Shown here in pieces: positions 12,118-24,100 of a stretch of 64,000 nucleotides of DNA (within the stretch, counting starts at the first letter, position 1; each line of letters starts with the position of its first letter). The notes beneath the pieces are model-generated. The model ran no database searches and was not told the DNA's origin. It was given only the letters and a program-made list of their open reading frames with translations. The DNA is from Scatophagus argus (lineage: Eukaryota; Chordata; Actinopteri; Scatophagidae), in the NCBI RefSeq assembly GCF_020382885.2, contig NC_058511.1:19706504-19770503 (forward strand), read 5' to 3'. The position numbers were made by a program, and so were the translations under genes.

Positions 12118-15100
12118 CATGCTCCTGAGCAGTGCTGCTGCAGCAATAGTGTAGTGGATGTGCTGTGCTCATCAGAAGAGCGGATAGTCCAGTCAAAGCC
12201 TCTACCCTCCCCCCAATCCGTCACACTCAGACACACACACACACACATACACACACACACACACCATCCCCCCCTCACAGATATGGAGTCAGCAGCTTCC
12301 TCTTAACAATGACTGATATGCCCGTTGCTGTTGGACTGTCTGTTAACCAGAGCTCACTGCAAGGTGCTTCAACCCAGAGGTATGCTGGGAGGCTGCAGCC
12401 TGTGGATGCACTGGGTTAACACAAGAAAGATGAAGCTGCCAGGCCCAGCAGCAGTCCATCCTTTAGCTCAAAAAAATACAGAAATGTCTTAAATGAACAT
12501 TTGCAGTAGAGATATCACACACTGTATTACAATACATTATAACTATGTGTACTTAGGGCATATCACACATCTGTTAAGACTGGTTCATTTAAGCCAAAGA
12601 TCAGACATACTGCGCCAATAGCAAATAGTAAAGTTATGTTACTCTTAAATGCAGGGTGACCAAATGTGGTCACCAAAATACTGCATTAACAGTGTAGGTA
12701 ACAGGGTCATAAAGTACTAGTTACAACAAACCCATTGGTTAAATACATCAAGCTGATGTATGGAGCGTGGAAGTGATGTATTGCATTCATAAGTTCCATA
12801 GTGAACATCACTGTATAACATGTATATATGAAAACAAGACGGTACATCTCAAGGGGAATATCTTGATATGAGAAATTTGACTAATGGTATGCTGAGTCCT
12901 TCACAATCCTGTGGAACATACAAGTCACTTGCTGTTTATGGATACTGGCTACTTGTGCAGTTAAATACAGGTTTCAGAGCTAAGAAATTACGTGGTATCA
13001 GAACATTGCACAGACCTGCATGCTCACTGATACCCAGTTCAGCATTTTACGCTGTAATGTGGACATTTCTAAACTTGGTATCTGTAAAGGAACAACCCCA
13101 CTTTTTTTAAGGCTAGTTAATATGTTAAAAAGCAAAAAAAAGGTATGGGATTTGGTTAAAAGATTCAGAAACGACCTCCGATGGCACATATGCTCCATAA
13201 AGATCATCATAAAAGAGCTCAGTATGAACATTAGTGTGCGCTGGAGGCAACTGTAGATCTGGTCACATCATCTGACCACAGTTGAAATCCAGATTCTGTT
13301 AAATACAGTTGTTCTGACACATAGTCGTGCAGTTTGAGTTTAACTGAAAGTCAAGCTGGGTGTTTTACAATTTAAAGCTCTAATTCTCATATCTGTTCTT
13401 TAATCACATAATCCCTGTCTGTATTTTGGGGTCATGTTGCATTCAAATCATTACAGATGCATCCTCCATTGTGCTGTTTAGTTCCGAGCCTCTGACCTGT
13501 GTTATCTCTAGTTTCACAGAGTTTTTGGAAAGTGAATCAGAAAGAGGTCAATAAAGCATTGGCCCTGTGAGGTTTAAACCTCTAAAAATAAAAACAGCTA
13601 CCTAATGTACATGTTTATTCATCCTCCTGAAAAATCCAAGATGATTTAATACATTCTAAGACTCACTCAGATGACCTCAAGCTATTTTTTTACAAACATA
13701 TTCGTGTTTATTTATGCGTACTGCTCAGTTGTTGTTTTTTTTTTCAGGGAGAAAAATCCACAGAGTAAATTCTGTGGTTTTTAAAGCTTGATTAGTTTGG
13801 AGGGAAAATCCCGTTTTACAAGTGGGATGTTTGGCAGAGACTGTTGGGCCTCTGGAAGCTACTGCACTATTCACACAGTGGTTACTACCACTCCACCTAG
13901 GGTAATTCATCTTCTTGTTTCCCCCAACAAAAGCAGCAAAAGAATCAGTAAACAGTGGACTCATTAAAATCACATTGTGCTGCTCATCCCCTACATCTGC
14001 AGGTCCGTGTTAAACCTTGCAAGAAAGACTTTACATCACTCAGCCTCTGAAAAAGGTGCTTTGTAGAGCAAACAATACCATCCAATATTCAAAGCTAACC
14101 CATTGCAATTGTGTTTGTGAGCGTACCTTTTCTCTGTGTGTGGTTTGATTGCATCCCCCAAGCACCTAACAGTAATTTGTTTGTCACCAGAGAATGAACC
14201 AGAATAAATCTCCAGGGATTGGGTGCTAGAGCCTGAGTAAAGTGATGCATGCAACCTAGTGTGAACCTCACGCTGATCTCCAAACAGCAGACAAGCCTCG
14301 TATTAAAGCCGGCTCCTCTGGCTCCTTTCTCTCATCTGTGTGCTCAGTGACAACAGCGGCAGAGGGCAGCCTGGACTTGTGCAGGCTCAGGAGTTTACCT
14401 AATTATCTGGCATTAAGTCTAAATGGAAGGCTTCCCTCCCTTCCATCCCACGCCACATGGCCACAACAGGGATAAGCCACAGTCTTACAAACCATTAGGC
14501 TTTACAGGCACTTGACCTGAGGATGCAGAGCACTGACACAGAAAGCGAGACTGTGGGGATATTCTCTGATCAGAACACAAACAGTAGAGAGCACCGTTAG
14601 ACCGTTATGTTCAGGTCACGAATGTGTTGAGGGCAAAATTGATAAGCAGTTTTTTTTAAGCAGTTGTTTGAGTAAGGGTCCCAGATAATATAGGGGCTGG
14701 GTATCAACTGTAAATATTTTGTTCACACAACATGTGGTTTACTGTCACGTGCCGAAAGCACTCACTGAATGTGTAGTTACATTTGTGCTCTTGTTTACTT
14801 ATTCTTTGGCAAACTAGTTCCTGGTTTAAATCACAGGTTTGCAGATGCAGACCATTTTATTTAAACAAAAATAACTCCAGCTTAATATTTAACTTTGGCT
14901 TCCTTTGTATCATGATCCTCATGTAAGGTATCAGAAAAGTACGAGGATGGTATCAGTATCAAAGCTCTTAAAACTGATGGGAAATCTGTCAAATCTTTAA
15001 AGCGGTATGTTTAATAGATTCCTGCTGCTAACAGTAAATACATGTAGACATCTCACCTCAAGTAAGTGAGGGTTTTACAAATGCAAAGCTGCGAATGGAC

Positions 15101-18100
15101 TGGGTGAAGGCAAAACCAATGATACGACCACAGAGCAGACAGTGGTAGAGTGCGTGAATGTCCCACAGGTTGTTATTATGAACATGAGAATGGATATGCA
15201 ACCTGCCAGCATCCACAGAGCACCAGTTCTTATTTACTGCTGTAGAGAATGTTCAATGCTGACCCGATAAAAAGATTAAGCAGTACTTTACAGTGTTTGT
15301 TTATGGTTGTTGGAGCTGTCGGGTTGTCTCACCACACTCCAAGTGCTCTGAACAATGACCGTGCTGATGGTAATGCTGGCAATTTCCCTGTTTTTTTGCA
15401 GGTCACTGCCAGGGGATTCGCCCCATTGTTGCAGTTTGCCTACACTGCTAAGCTGTTACTCAGCAGAGAAAACATCCAAGAGGTCATCCGCTGTGCTGAA
15501 TTCCTGCGCATGCACAACCTTGAGGACTCATGCTTTCGCTTCCTGGAAGCTCAGCTGCGCAGTGAGGAGGACGGCTTGTTGCTCTGCCACAAGGTGGCGG
15601 CGGAGGTGAACAACTCAGAGGATGAGAGTATGCAGTCAGAGGTAGAAAGGCCTATCTCCCCTAGGGCACGGCGCTGTGCTGATGCCCTCTCCTCCTTTCG
15701 ACACCCTGATGATGATCGGTTAGCAATGGCTGTGCCCAGTAACTTTGTGGATGGCCGACTGGACTTTGATCGGCAAGGAGTGTCAGACCTGCCACGATGC
15801 CCAAAGTACAGGAAATACCAGCGGGCTTGTAACAAGCACAATAATGACACCTCCTCAGACACCAGTACCTCAGGTTTTCCAAGCACATTAAAGGAGAGCA
15901 ACGTTAGTGGGGCAGTGCCAGGACAGGACAGGCTTCCTTTGGCCCAGATCAAAGTTGAACCACAGGCAGAGGAAGAGGCCATCTCATTGTGCCTGTCGGG
16001 GGACGAGCAGGATGTCAGGGATAAGGACAGTGTGACAGCCATGGAGATGGATAATCCAGTATCTGTGGAAAGAACCAAGAGAACCAAGTCCCCTTCCTGC
16101 CTCCGAGCCTTCTTTAAGAAAGGGGTGGACCTCCCCAGTTTGCCCAACACATCACAGCAGCTATTTGCCAACAGACTTCTCTGCCCCCAGGACAAAGGAA
16201 ACTCTCAGGGAGAACATAAAAAAGACTTAAGGCCTTTCACTGGGGAGCTAGGTCTGTCTGTTACATCCCCAAAGGACATGGACGGTTTCCCTGGAGGGTT
16301 GTCCCTCAAGTCCACTTCCTGCGATGGAGTCTGCAAACAGGAAGTTGAGCTAGACCGTCGTAGTGTCATATTCTCCTCAGGGGCCTGCAACCGCCTGGGA
16401 ACCCCAGCGCATTCCTACCCAGGTGGAAACTCTTTGGAGATGGAGCTCACTGAGCACATGGCAAAGGGTATGTGGGCTGGAGGCAGCCAGTCCCTTCCCA
16501 CCTCTCAGACCTATTCTCCTAGCACCACCTCCTCTGAGCCCCCAATCTTGTGTCGCCCACGACCCAACACCAGCTGTCCAGTGCCAATCAAAGTGTGCCC
16601 ACGCTCGCCACCTTGTGAGACACGCACCAGGACTTCCAGTTCCTGTTCCTCATACTCCTATGCAGAGGATGGTAGCGGAGGTTCTCCCTGCAGCCTGCCC
16701 CAGTTTGAGTTCTCCTCCTCGCCATGTTCCAACGTGGCACGCTGCCTCAATGTGGACCAGCAGGAGCAAAGTGTGGGAGGGGATGCAATTTTTAACCAGG
16801 TGCGGCCCAAGATCAAATGCGAGCAGTCCTATGGCACCAACTCCAGCGATGAGTCGGGTTCCTTCTCAGAGGGAGACAGCGAGTCCTGCCACGTACAGGA
16901 GCGAGGGCCAGAGGTGAGTGTTAAACATTGCCTTTCACATGTAACACACAATGTAACCATCGCACTCAATTCCTCCATGGCTAATTATATCGCAGTGGCG
17001 TGCTCTCCAGGTCTGCATTAGCAGTCATTAAATCATCATGTAATTGAAGCAGGGGTGTTCAGAACAAGATTTACAGCACCACCAAAGGGCACAGATGTGC
17101 TTTGATATTATTAATCTGCTTTATGCACTGCTGGAGATCTGTGTAATGAGTCTGAATATGTGAGCCCAAATGCACCAGGACAGCCTAAATACAGGAGGCC
17201 GTCTGTGATGCTGTTTTCTAGACTGTGACTGGTTGATTATCTTAGCTGAGCGTAGCATGTGAGAGAAGCACTGCAGGCAATTGAAAGGTCAGGATTCTCC
17301 CAGAGTAGAACTGCCCTCTGAAGTGATTTCCTCTGGCTCTGTCTCCTTGTCAATGCCATCTAGTCTAACTAGCTCATTTTTTTCAGAAATAGCGACAGCC
17401 ATAATCCTATAAATATTTATATTCCAATTCTCAGAGTAGGCTAGCCGTTTTCTTACATGTCTTATTGATAATTAACTGTGATGCTTAGCCGCAGTGAAGG
17501 TGTGCGGTGGGTCACAAAGAGATTTCAGCTGATACGTCACATGCTATGTGCTATGGCTATAAAGTTTTAATTAAGCAGCGATTGCAGTGAGCTGAATGTG
17601 AGTGGGCGAGAGGTTCAGCTTGGTCTCATGGCGGGTGTGTAACGCAGCTCGACAGTGCTGACAAGGATGAATAGCCAATCCTTTAATCATCCTTCCCTAA
17701 TCCACCTGGGCAGACGTCCTCCAAGCTGCAGACTAGACGACTGTTGTTGTTTACCAGGTAAAGATCAGTTAGGGAGCGACTAAATCACAGATGGAGTACA
17801 ATGCAGGCTTGATAACATCAAAATGAGCGCATTTCTTACCTGAGTGAAGGTGAAAGACAATAAAATCAATCCACAAATAATAGCTTTGCTTCCTTGTATC
17901 AATGTTGTTTACTCTAACGATTAAAATTTCCATAAGCATCCCAAGCCTTTAACTAAAACATGTTGCTGGCAGGTGAAAATCTTGTATACAAAATGTTCTT
18001 CAAATAATGCTAGTACCATGGAAAAAGGTCTCTTTTCCTGCTTGGGATTTGAAATGCTTTTACAATAAATTGTACATCACTACAACTGGTTGTGAAGTTT

Positions 18101-21100
18101 TCACACTAGCTGCATTGTCACATATCTTTCAATATATCTATCATATCTTGGTTGTTGCAGAGCTTCAACCTATGACCTTTTGGCTCCAGGAGGCTCCATT
18201 TTACCACCAGGCCATCTTGACACTCAGGATATTGCATTCAGCGATGTTTGCTTGAGGTGTAGGCAGAATTATTTTTGATGAGCTTGGTGGAGAGGGCTGC
18301 TGTAAGTGCACAGAGGGAGTAGAGAGATAGAGATAGAGAAAGTGGTGCGTTGCCATGGTGATCAGATTCACAGTGCAAGTCGTATTGCAAGTGTTGGAGC
18401 CACATGACAGGATTGTGCTTTTCCGTGAAAAGAATTAAGTTCCCCTGCACAAACAGAGCTATGAGATAAAGAGGCTCAGCAGTAGTGTGTAATTATTACC
18501 TTCATAGCGTGGCACACATCACCCATTGCCATTTATGAGCCCTTGAAGGGCCTGCTGAATGTGCTGCTGTAAACTGTATACAGTTGATTTACAGTGCTGA
18601 GCTATCAACCATTTCTTTGCATCAGTATCCGTGTATTTTTGTGTGTGTCAGGGATTGTGGGTGCTTCATTACTACACACAGTATTCAGAGTCAAGCACAG
18701 GGTTATCTGCCAGCTTTTCACTCGCTATCACAGTTTGTTGATAAGATTTGTCATGAATGAATGTTTCCCAGATCTGCCTACTGTACATTGCACTGGTGGA
18801 GGTCACAGAGAGATACTGCACAAAATGAAGCTCAGTGTTAGTTTACTCCCTCTTGACCTTTATTTGGCAAAGAAATGCTACCTCATGCTGCCTGGGCCAC
18901 TCATTTTCCTACCAGCCACCTCGTAAAAACATATGGAAAATGTTCACTGTTTGCAGAGCAAATGGCAGGAGGGGGGAAAGCAGCTTTGGTAAGAATAGCT
19001 GCAACCCAGGACTGTGGACTGGACACAATGAATCCCAAAGAGGAAGGAAGTTGTTATGCTGCAGACCAGTCTGACCAAAGCCTAGTCATTCAAGGTAACC
19101 AGAGTCACTTTAGGTCTCTGGGCAGCTCCTGCTCTGTGGTTATGGGCAGTTGCATTGCATATGAGCCACATCTGTGTAGAGAACTGTCAGCAGCTCCATA
19201 TGGCACACAAAACAATCGCCTTAAAGGAGAGACTAAGCAACGTTTGAAAGAATATGAATTAATTCTTCACCTACAAATGTGAGCCCAAGTGTAGCTCTGA
19301 CAGGGGATTTTAATGTGTTGTTCCACTGTAGTTTAGATCTGTCTCAGTCTAAATTGGTCTTACTTGTTTATGACAGCAGTAATGTATAGGCCAGAGGAAG
19401 TGTGATTTAACCCCTGCACGACAGCAATGAAGGAATTTTTCCTAATTATATTGCACTTCAAACAATATCATCTGTAGTGATAAGGGCAAAAGCAAATGTT
19501 CTGGAAATTTTGGAGTTCCAATATTTTTGCCAAATATTTAAGCCAGTGGTGAAATAAAAATTTGACATAAGACATTGCTGTTATTTCACTAATTTCTGAA
19601 TTGAATGAAACTGATAAAGTAGAAAAGAATGAAAAATTGAACTCATATGCAAATGCCCTCTGGTGTAATTTAATACACGTGGCCTCACAGAGTCGGACCA
19701 CTGATTATTTCACTCCTTTTCTGCGTTTTCATTAGCCCCAAAAAATGGCAGCTAAGATCATTAATAATAAAACGCATAAAACGCATTATGGCTCAATTTA
19801 GTAGCTTGTACTACATACATCCAGTTTGGTATGACCAGAATGCTGTGTAATGAAAAGGCAGACTTTGAAAAGGCTCTGTGTAACCGACAATACTGAGTCA
19901 GTCAGTGTCTTAGCGTTTATTCTAGGATAGTGATAAACGTTTATTAATCACATTCCTAGAATTGGCATAAAATAAATAGCTTGGCCCAATAGCCTGACTA
20001 ATATTAGTTTATGTTAGCAAACTTTAAATAGCTATCAACTGTTAACAGATATTACTGAGACAGTTCACAAGCTTTATGACTTCTCAGAATTGCCAAATTC
20101 AAGCAAGTCCAATAGCAACCAAACACGTTTCACCACTCAGTACACTCTACGACCAGTATGGTGGCTGACGTTAGATAAATGGCAAACTTAAACATTGCTG
20201 TGTGTGTGTGTGTGACACTCCACTCAGACTTTTTACCTCCACAGTGTCGGTTTTTAACAAATCTTATATAGACTTACTTTAATGGCTTTGATTCGACCTT
20301 TTGGCAGTGTTTTTCGTTTTTTTTTTTTTTGAATGTCTGAAATGCAAAACCACATCATAGATCAAGTCAACGAGGAGTTTAGAATACGCAGTCACGCAGG
20401 GCGTAGCTAATGGTGTGTAGGCTGCCACAGTCCCACCTGGACCGAACAGTGCTGAAGGAGAATTTGGTTGCCGAGACCTCACTGCTGCAAACCACCAGGG
20501 TCTTAGATAAGAGTGTATCATGCTTCTCTACACAGCACATTCCCCTCCCGTCCGTCCGTCACGTTCTTCTCGGAGCTCTTGCTCTTAGCTGCAGTGTAGG
20601 CGTTGAGCTCATTCTAGCATATCGTCTGGCCACAGCATTGCAAATATTGATTTCAGAGTGAGTGGGAGGAATGAGGAAGTTGTCCTCATACATCAGCACA
20701 TTGTTTGTTTTTTTTATCAAGCGAAACATGAAATAGAGTGAATGTGTGACAGGAAGTGCACAGACCTGAATATCGGTTCTGCTAACCCTTGCACAATGCC
20801 AGAGAACCTTTGCTCCACTCTAGATATGATGTGGCTGTGGTCAGATTCTGATTTGCCATTCATAACGCTATAGCTGTGGAGCTGTTTACTTGTTTTAGTA
20901 ATAGTGATAATGGAATTAGATATCAGTTCTAATCTTTAAAGTGATGCCTTTTATGTGATGCTACTCTCTCATTCCAGGACAGTGTGTGTAATTTATTAAA
21001 GCAACATGATAACATCTATCAGCGTTAACAGGGAGAGAAATGTTCTTTTGCAGTAATGTTAAAACGATGTGGTGGAATCCATGAACAGCATGGCATCAAA

Positions 21101-24100
21101 AATCGGACGATAATTACAGCTGAATGGGAGTAGGTTTGCATGCAGTAGCAGTTAAAGAATTGGGGAGGATGAAAGAGCCAGCACACACTTGCACACTGTG
21201 TGATACGGACTTTCAACTTTCAAATTAGGGATGTGTTTGCCCATTCAATTTCTCTCTTAGATCTATATTTAACAAGGGCGATGCATTAAAAAAAATTTAC
21301 TTACGGTAACACAGGGAGCCTTATTTTGTAGCCCACGGAGTATGCAAAAGGAGGCTTGTTCAAACTGAGCAAGAGGAGTGCTGTTTACCCAATCTGTAGA
21401 CTTTGAAATCCATATTTATTTAGCTTGATGCATGTACAAAAAAAATGTGGTAACAAGGTAATGAGATACAGTGCCTCTTCATCACGTCCCAAATTGTCCC
21501 TGTAGACTAGCAACGAGTGGATGAGGACATGGGAACCAAAGGGAAGATCATTTTGCACCCTCTCTTTGTCGGAGAGGTGAATAGTGTGCGTAGAGCATAA
21601 TCAGGATGGAGCCCAGACCAGCAGGATCCTGCTACAGCAAACTGTACACTACATGGCCCTTGAGGGTCAGCTTGGGCACAGAAACAAGCAGGGCGGTAGT
21701 CTACGGTAGTCCTGGGTTCTGAGGAAGCACCGAGACATTTAACATCCAGTTACCTTGCAGTGGTAATCTGAGAAATTCTTGTCATGTAGATTTTGGATAT
21801 GTTGCTGTGCCTTGGTGGCCAGTTCTGTAGTGTTTTTGATTCCCAGGTTGGTGAAATTTTGTTTGTTGGTGTTGTTTTATTTTTTATTTTTTTGGATTTT
21901 CCATCTGATGCATTTTTCAGTCTGATACCCCCTTTGCTGCTGCCAGTAAAGTAAAGATTCCTTCCTTGGAAATAGCTACATGGTACTGAACTCTTCTTAC
22001 ATTAATAAAACTTTTTATGAACCTACTACACACTGATATAAATAACAATCACATCATTCATGAAGCGGGCAACAAAACAATCATTTATTTATCTGGCAAT
22101 GTTGCTGATTATTACTTTACTTGTTACCACTGAACCTCTCACCGTTATCATCATTAAGATCGGCCTCGAGACATGCATGTGTGCTGCTGCTTTATAATCC
22201 TATTTATAAGCATGTGAGACGTTACAGGATTAATTACAGTGAAACACAAATGTGCAGAATTTTAAATCTCACCTTACAAGATAAGATCTCATTTTGGGAT
22301 TAGATAAGGAACAAGTGTTACACAGACCTGCAGCACTCATTTTGGAACATTGCTTCGGCTTTTAAAGTAAATTTGTGTGAAAGTGTTAGCGGCAGAGAAA
22401 GCGTTTTCGCCTCTTCTCCTCTCCTTTCCTCGGCTCTCGTCTCCTAATAAAATTCAGATTTTCATAATGGGTTACAAAAACGGGATCAACGGTGCCATAG
22501 CCTACATTCGACACTTAATTCATTTAAATGTCATTTGAAATTAATGAAAGAGAGAGTCGGTACAGTTTTTTGACAATGATTGCACCTGCCCACAGAAGTC
22601 AGGCTTCTTTTGGGGGTATGCACAAACCACGTGCTGCGCCACACCGTGATACTACAGTAATACAGTAGTGTTTAGTTCTGATTATATTTGGTTTCGGATT
22701 GTGATTGATGGTGTTGATTGGATATTTTGGGTATATTTGAATATGGGGGCCTAGGTGTGAGCGTGTGGTTGTCTGTCTATGTGTGTTGGCCCTGCGATTG
22801 ACCAGTCCAGGGTGAACCCTGCCTCTCGCCCGTAGTCAGCTGGGATAGGCTCCAGCTCCCCCGCGACCCTGATGGATAAGTGGTACAGAAAATGGATGGA
22901 TGGATGGATGAATATGGGGCTTCCTCCCTGTTATATGTCATATTTACTGCCCTGGAATTAAGGGGTTGTTTTGTTTTGCATTTTTCATTTAAAAGAGAGG
23001 CAGGCTAGATGTACTCTCTTTACATTCTCTAGACTAAGCCAGGTAAACCACATCCTACATCATCAGACAGGCTTCATAATAAAATAAAATGTGTATTAAA
23101 AGCAAAGGTGAAAATAATCAACTCGCTCAGGCTTTGAGTGAACTTTCACTTGTCAAATAAACAGTACATTGGCCCTGAATTTGAGCCTGAAACATCCATT
23201 ATTTTTTTTCAGTGCGCCATGTCAGAGCTGAGGTCCAGCACAGCACTGGCCCTGATAACAGATGAGCCCTACTTTTCACTCTGTACCCCATTTGCGGCAT
23301 AATGGTCCAGAGAAATGGAGTGACTGAGGGTAGGGAGAGAGAGAGAGAGAGAATGAAGAGAACTGAGAAAGAAATGTAAATCCAGAACAGTTGGATGTGA
23401 ATTTATGTCCACAGTTGAAGCATACTCTGTCATCCCAGCCTTGCTGCTGAACTGGTTCTCGTGGTGGAGTGGCTAAATTTAGCTGTCCCCTGCGAACCAG
23501 TGACTGGTGGATGAGGGGGAGAAAGAAACCATCACAAGGTCGCAGCGTCCCCTTCCCTTTTCTTTTTCTAGCCTGGCCTAAGATCCCATCAGTTCCTTAC
23601 TCTTCTGTAACCACTCTGGTACATAAGCTATCAAATCACAAACATTTAATCTTTAGATGGCGCTGGCAGCTTATACTGATGTTTTATTGCTCTCTCCGTG
23701 CCTCTCTTTGAGACTGGAGTTGTCATGCCCTGGCAAAGTAGAGAGCCTTGTGTGGCCTTGAAAGCTCGGGCCATTATTTATTCATGTGTCTGCATGCAGA
23801 TAGAGCCGAGATGAGAAATAGGGCTCCTGGCGGCTCAGGGGGCTGCACTTCTAATGAGGAAACTCAAGCCATTTTCTCTCTCAGGGATAGATTGACATCT
23901 AGATTTTCTCTTCAGTGAGGAGTAATTTCAATTCTGTCATGAGTAGGCACCTTGCTTTATCCCCACGAGTGCAGCGCTCACACCAGGTGACGCCTGATTC
24001 GCTGCTGTGTAGCGTCTGCTGGAGAAACAAGCGGAGCTGCCTCTGCTGCAGCCCATGCCTGCAGTAGTCTGAGCAGTTAACGGTCCCCTGGGAGCATCTG

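Larger units (their letters stand above)
2721..15401 (+). other. bach2: bach2 intron between coding exons 1 and 2 (12.7 kb)
   Basis: Bounded by GTACGT and TTTGCAG. No coding exon fits inside, because residues 81 and 82 join directly as in human BACH2. It holds a fish repeat at 8040-8273, paired TG/CA microsatellites at 12080-12264 and several blocks of higher complexity (about 4560-4990, 9540-9690, 10420-10600, 14290-14480) that look like candidate conserved non-coding elements. Open frames of 90-150 codons, such as 7144-7602, resemble no known protein. Confidence 0.85.

Noticed and set aside
12067..12419. Open frames across the TG/CA microsatellites
   Set aside because: Val-Cys and Thr-His runs are translations of dinucleotide repeats.
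16914..17021. Extension of bach2 exon 2 past 16913
   Set aside because: It begins at a consensus GTGAGTG donor, and the next exon joins in frame to give the known BACH2 sequence.
18875..19282. 135-codon open frame in the second large bach2 intron
   Set aside because: No recognisable domain and no matching splice phase to bach2.
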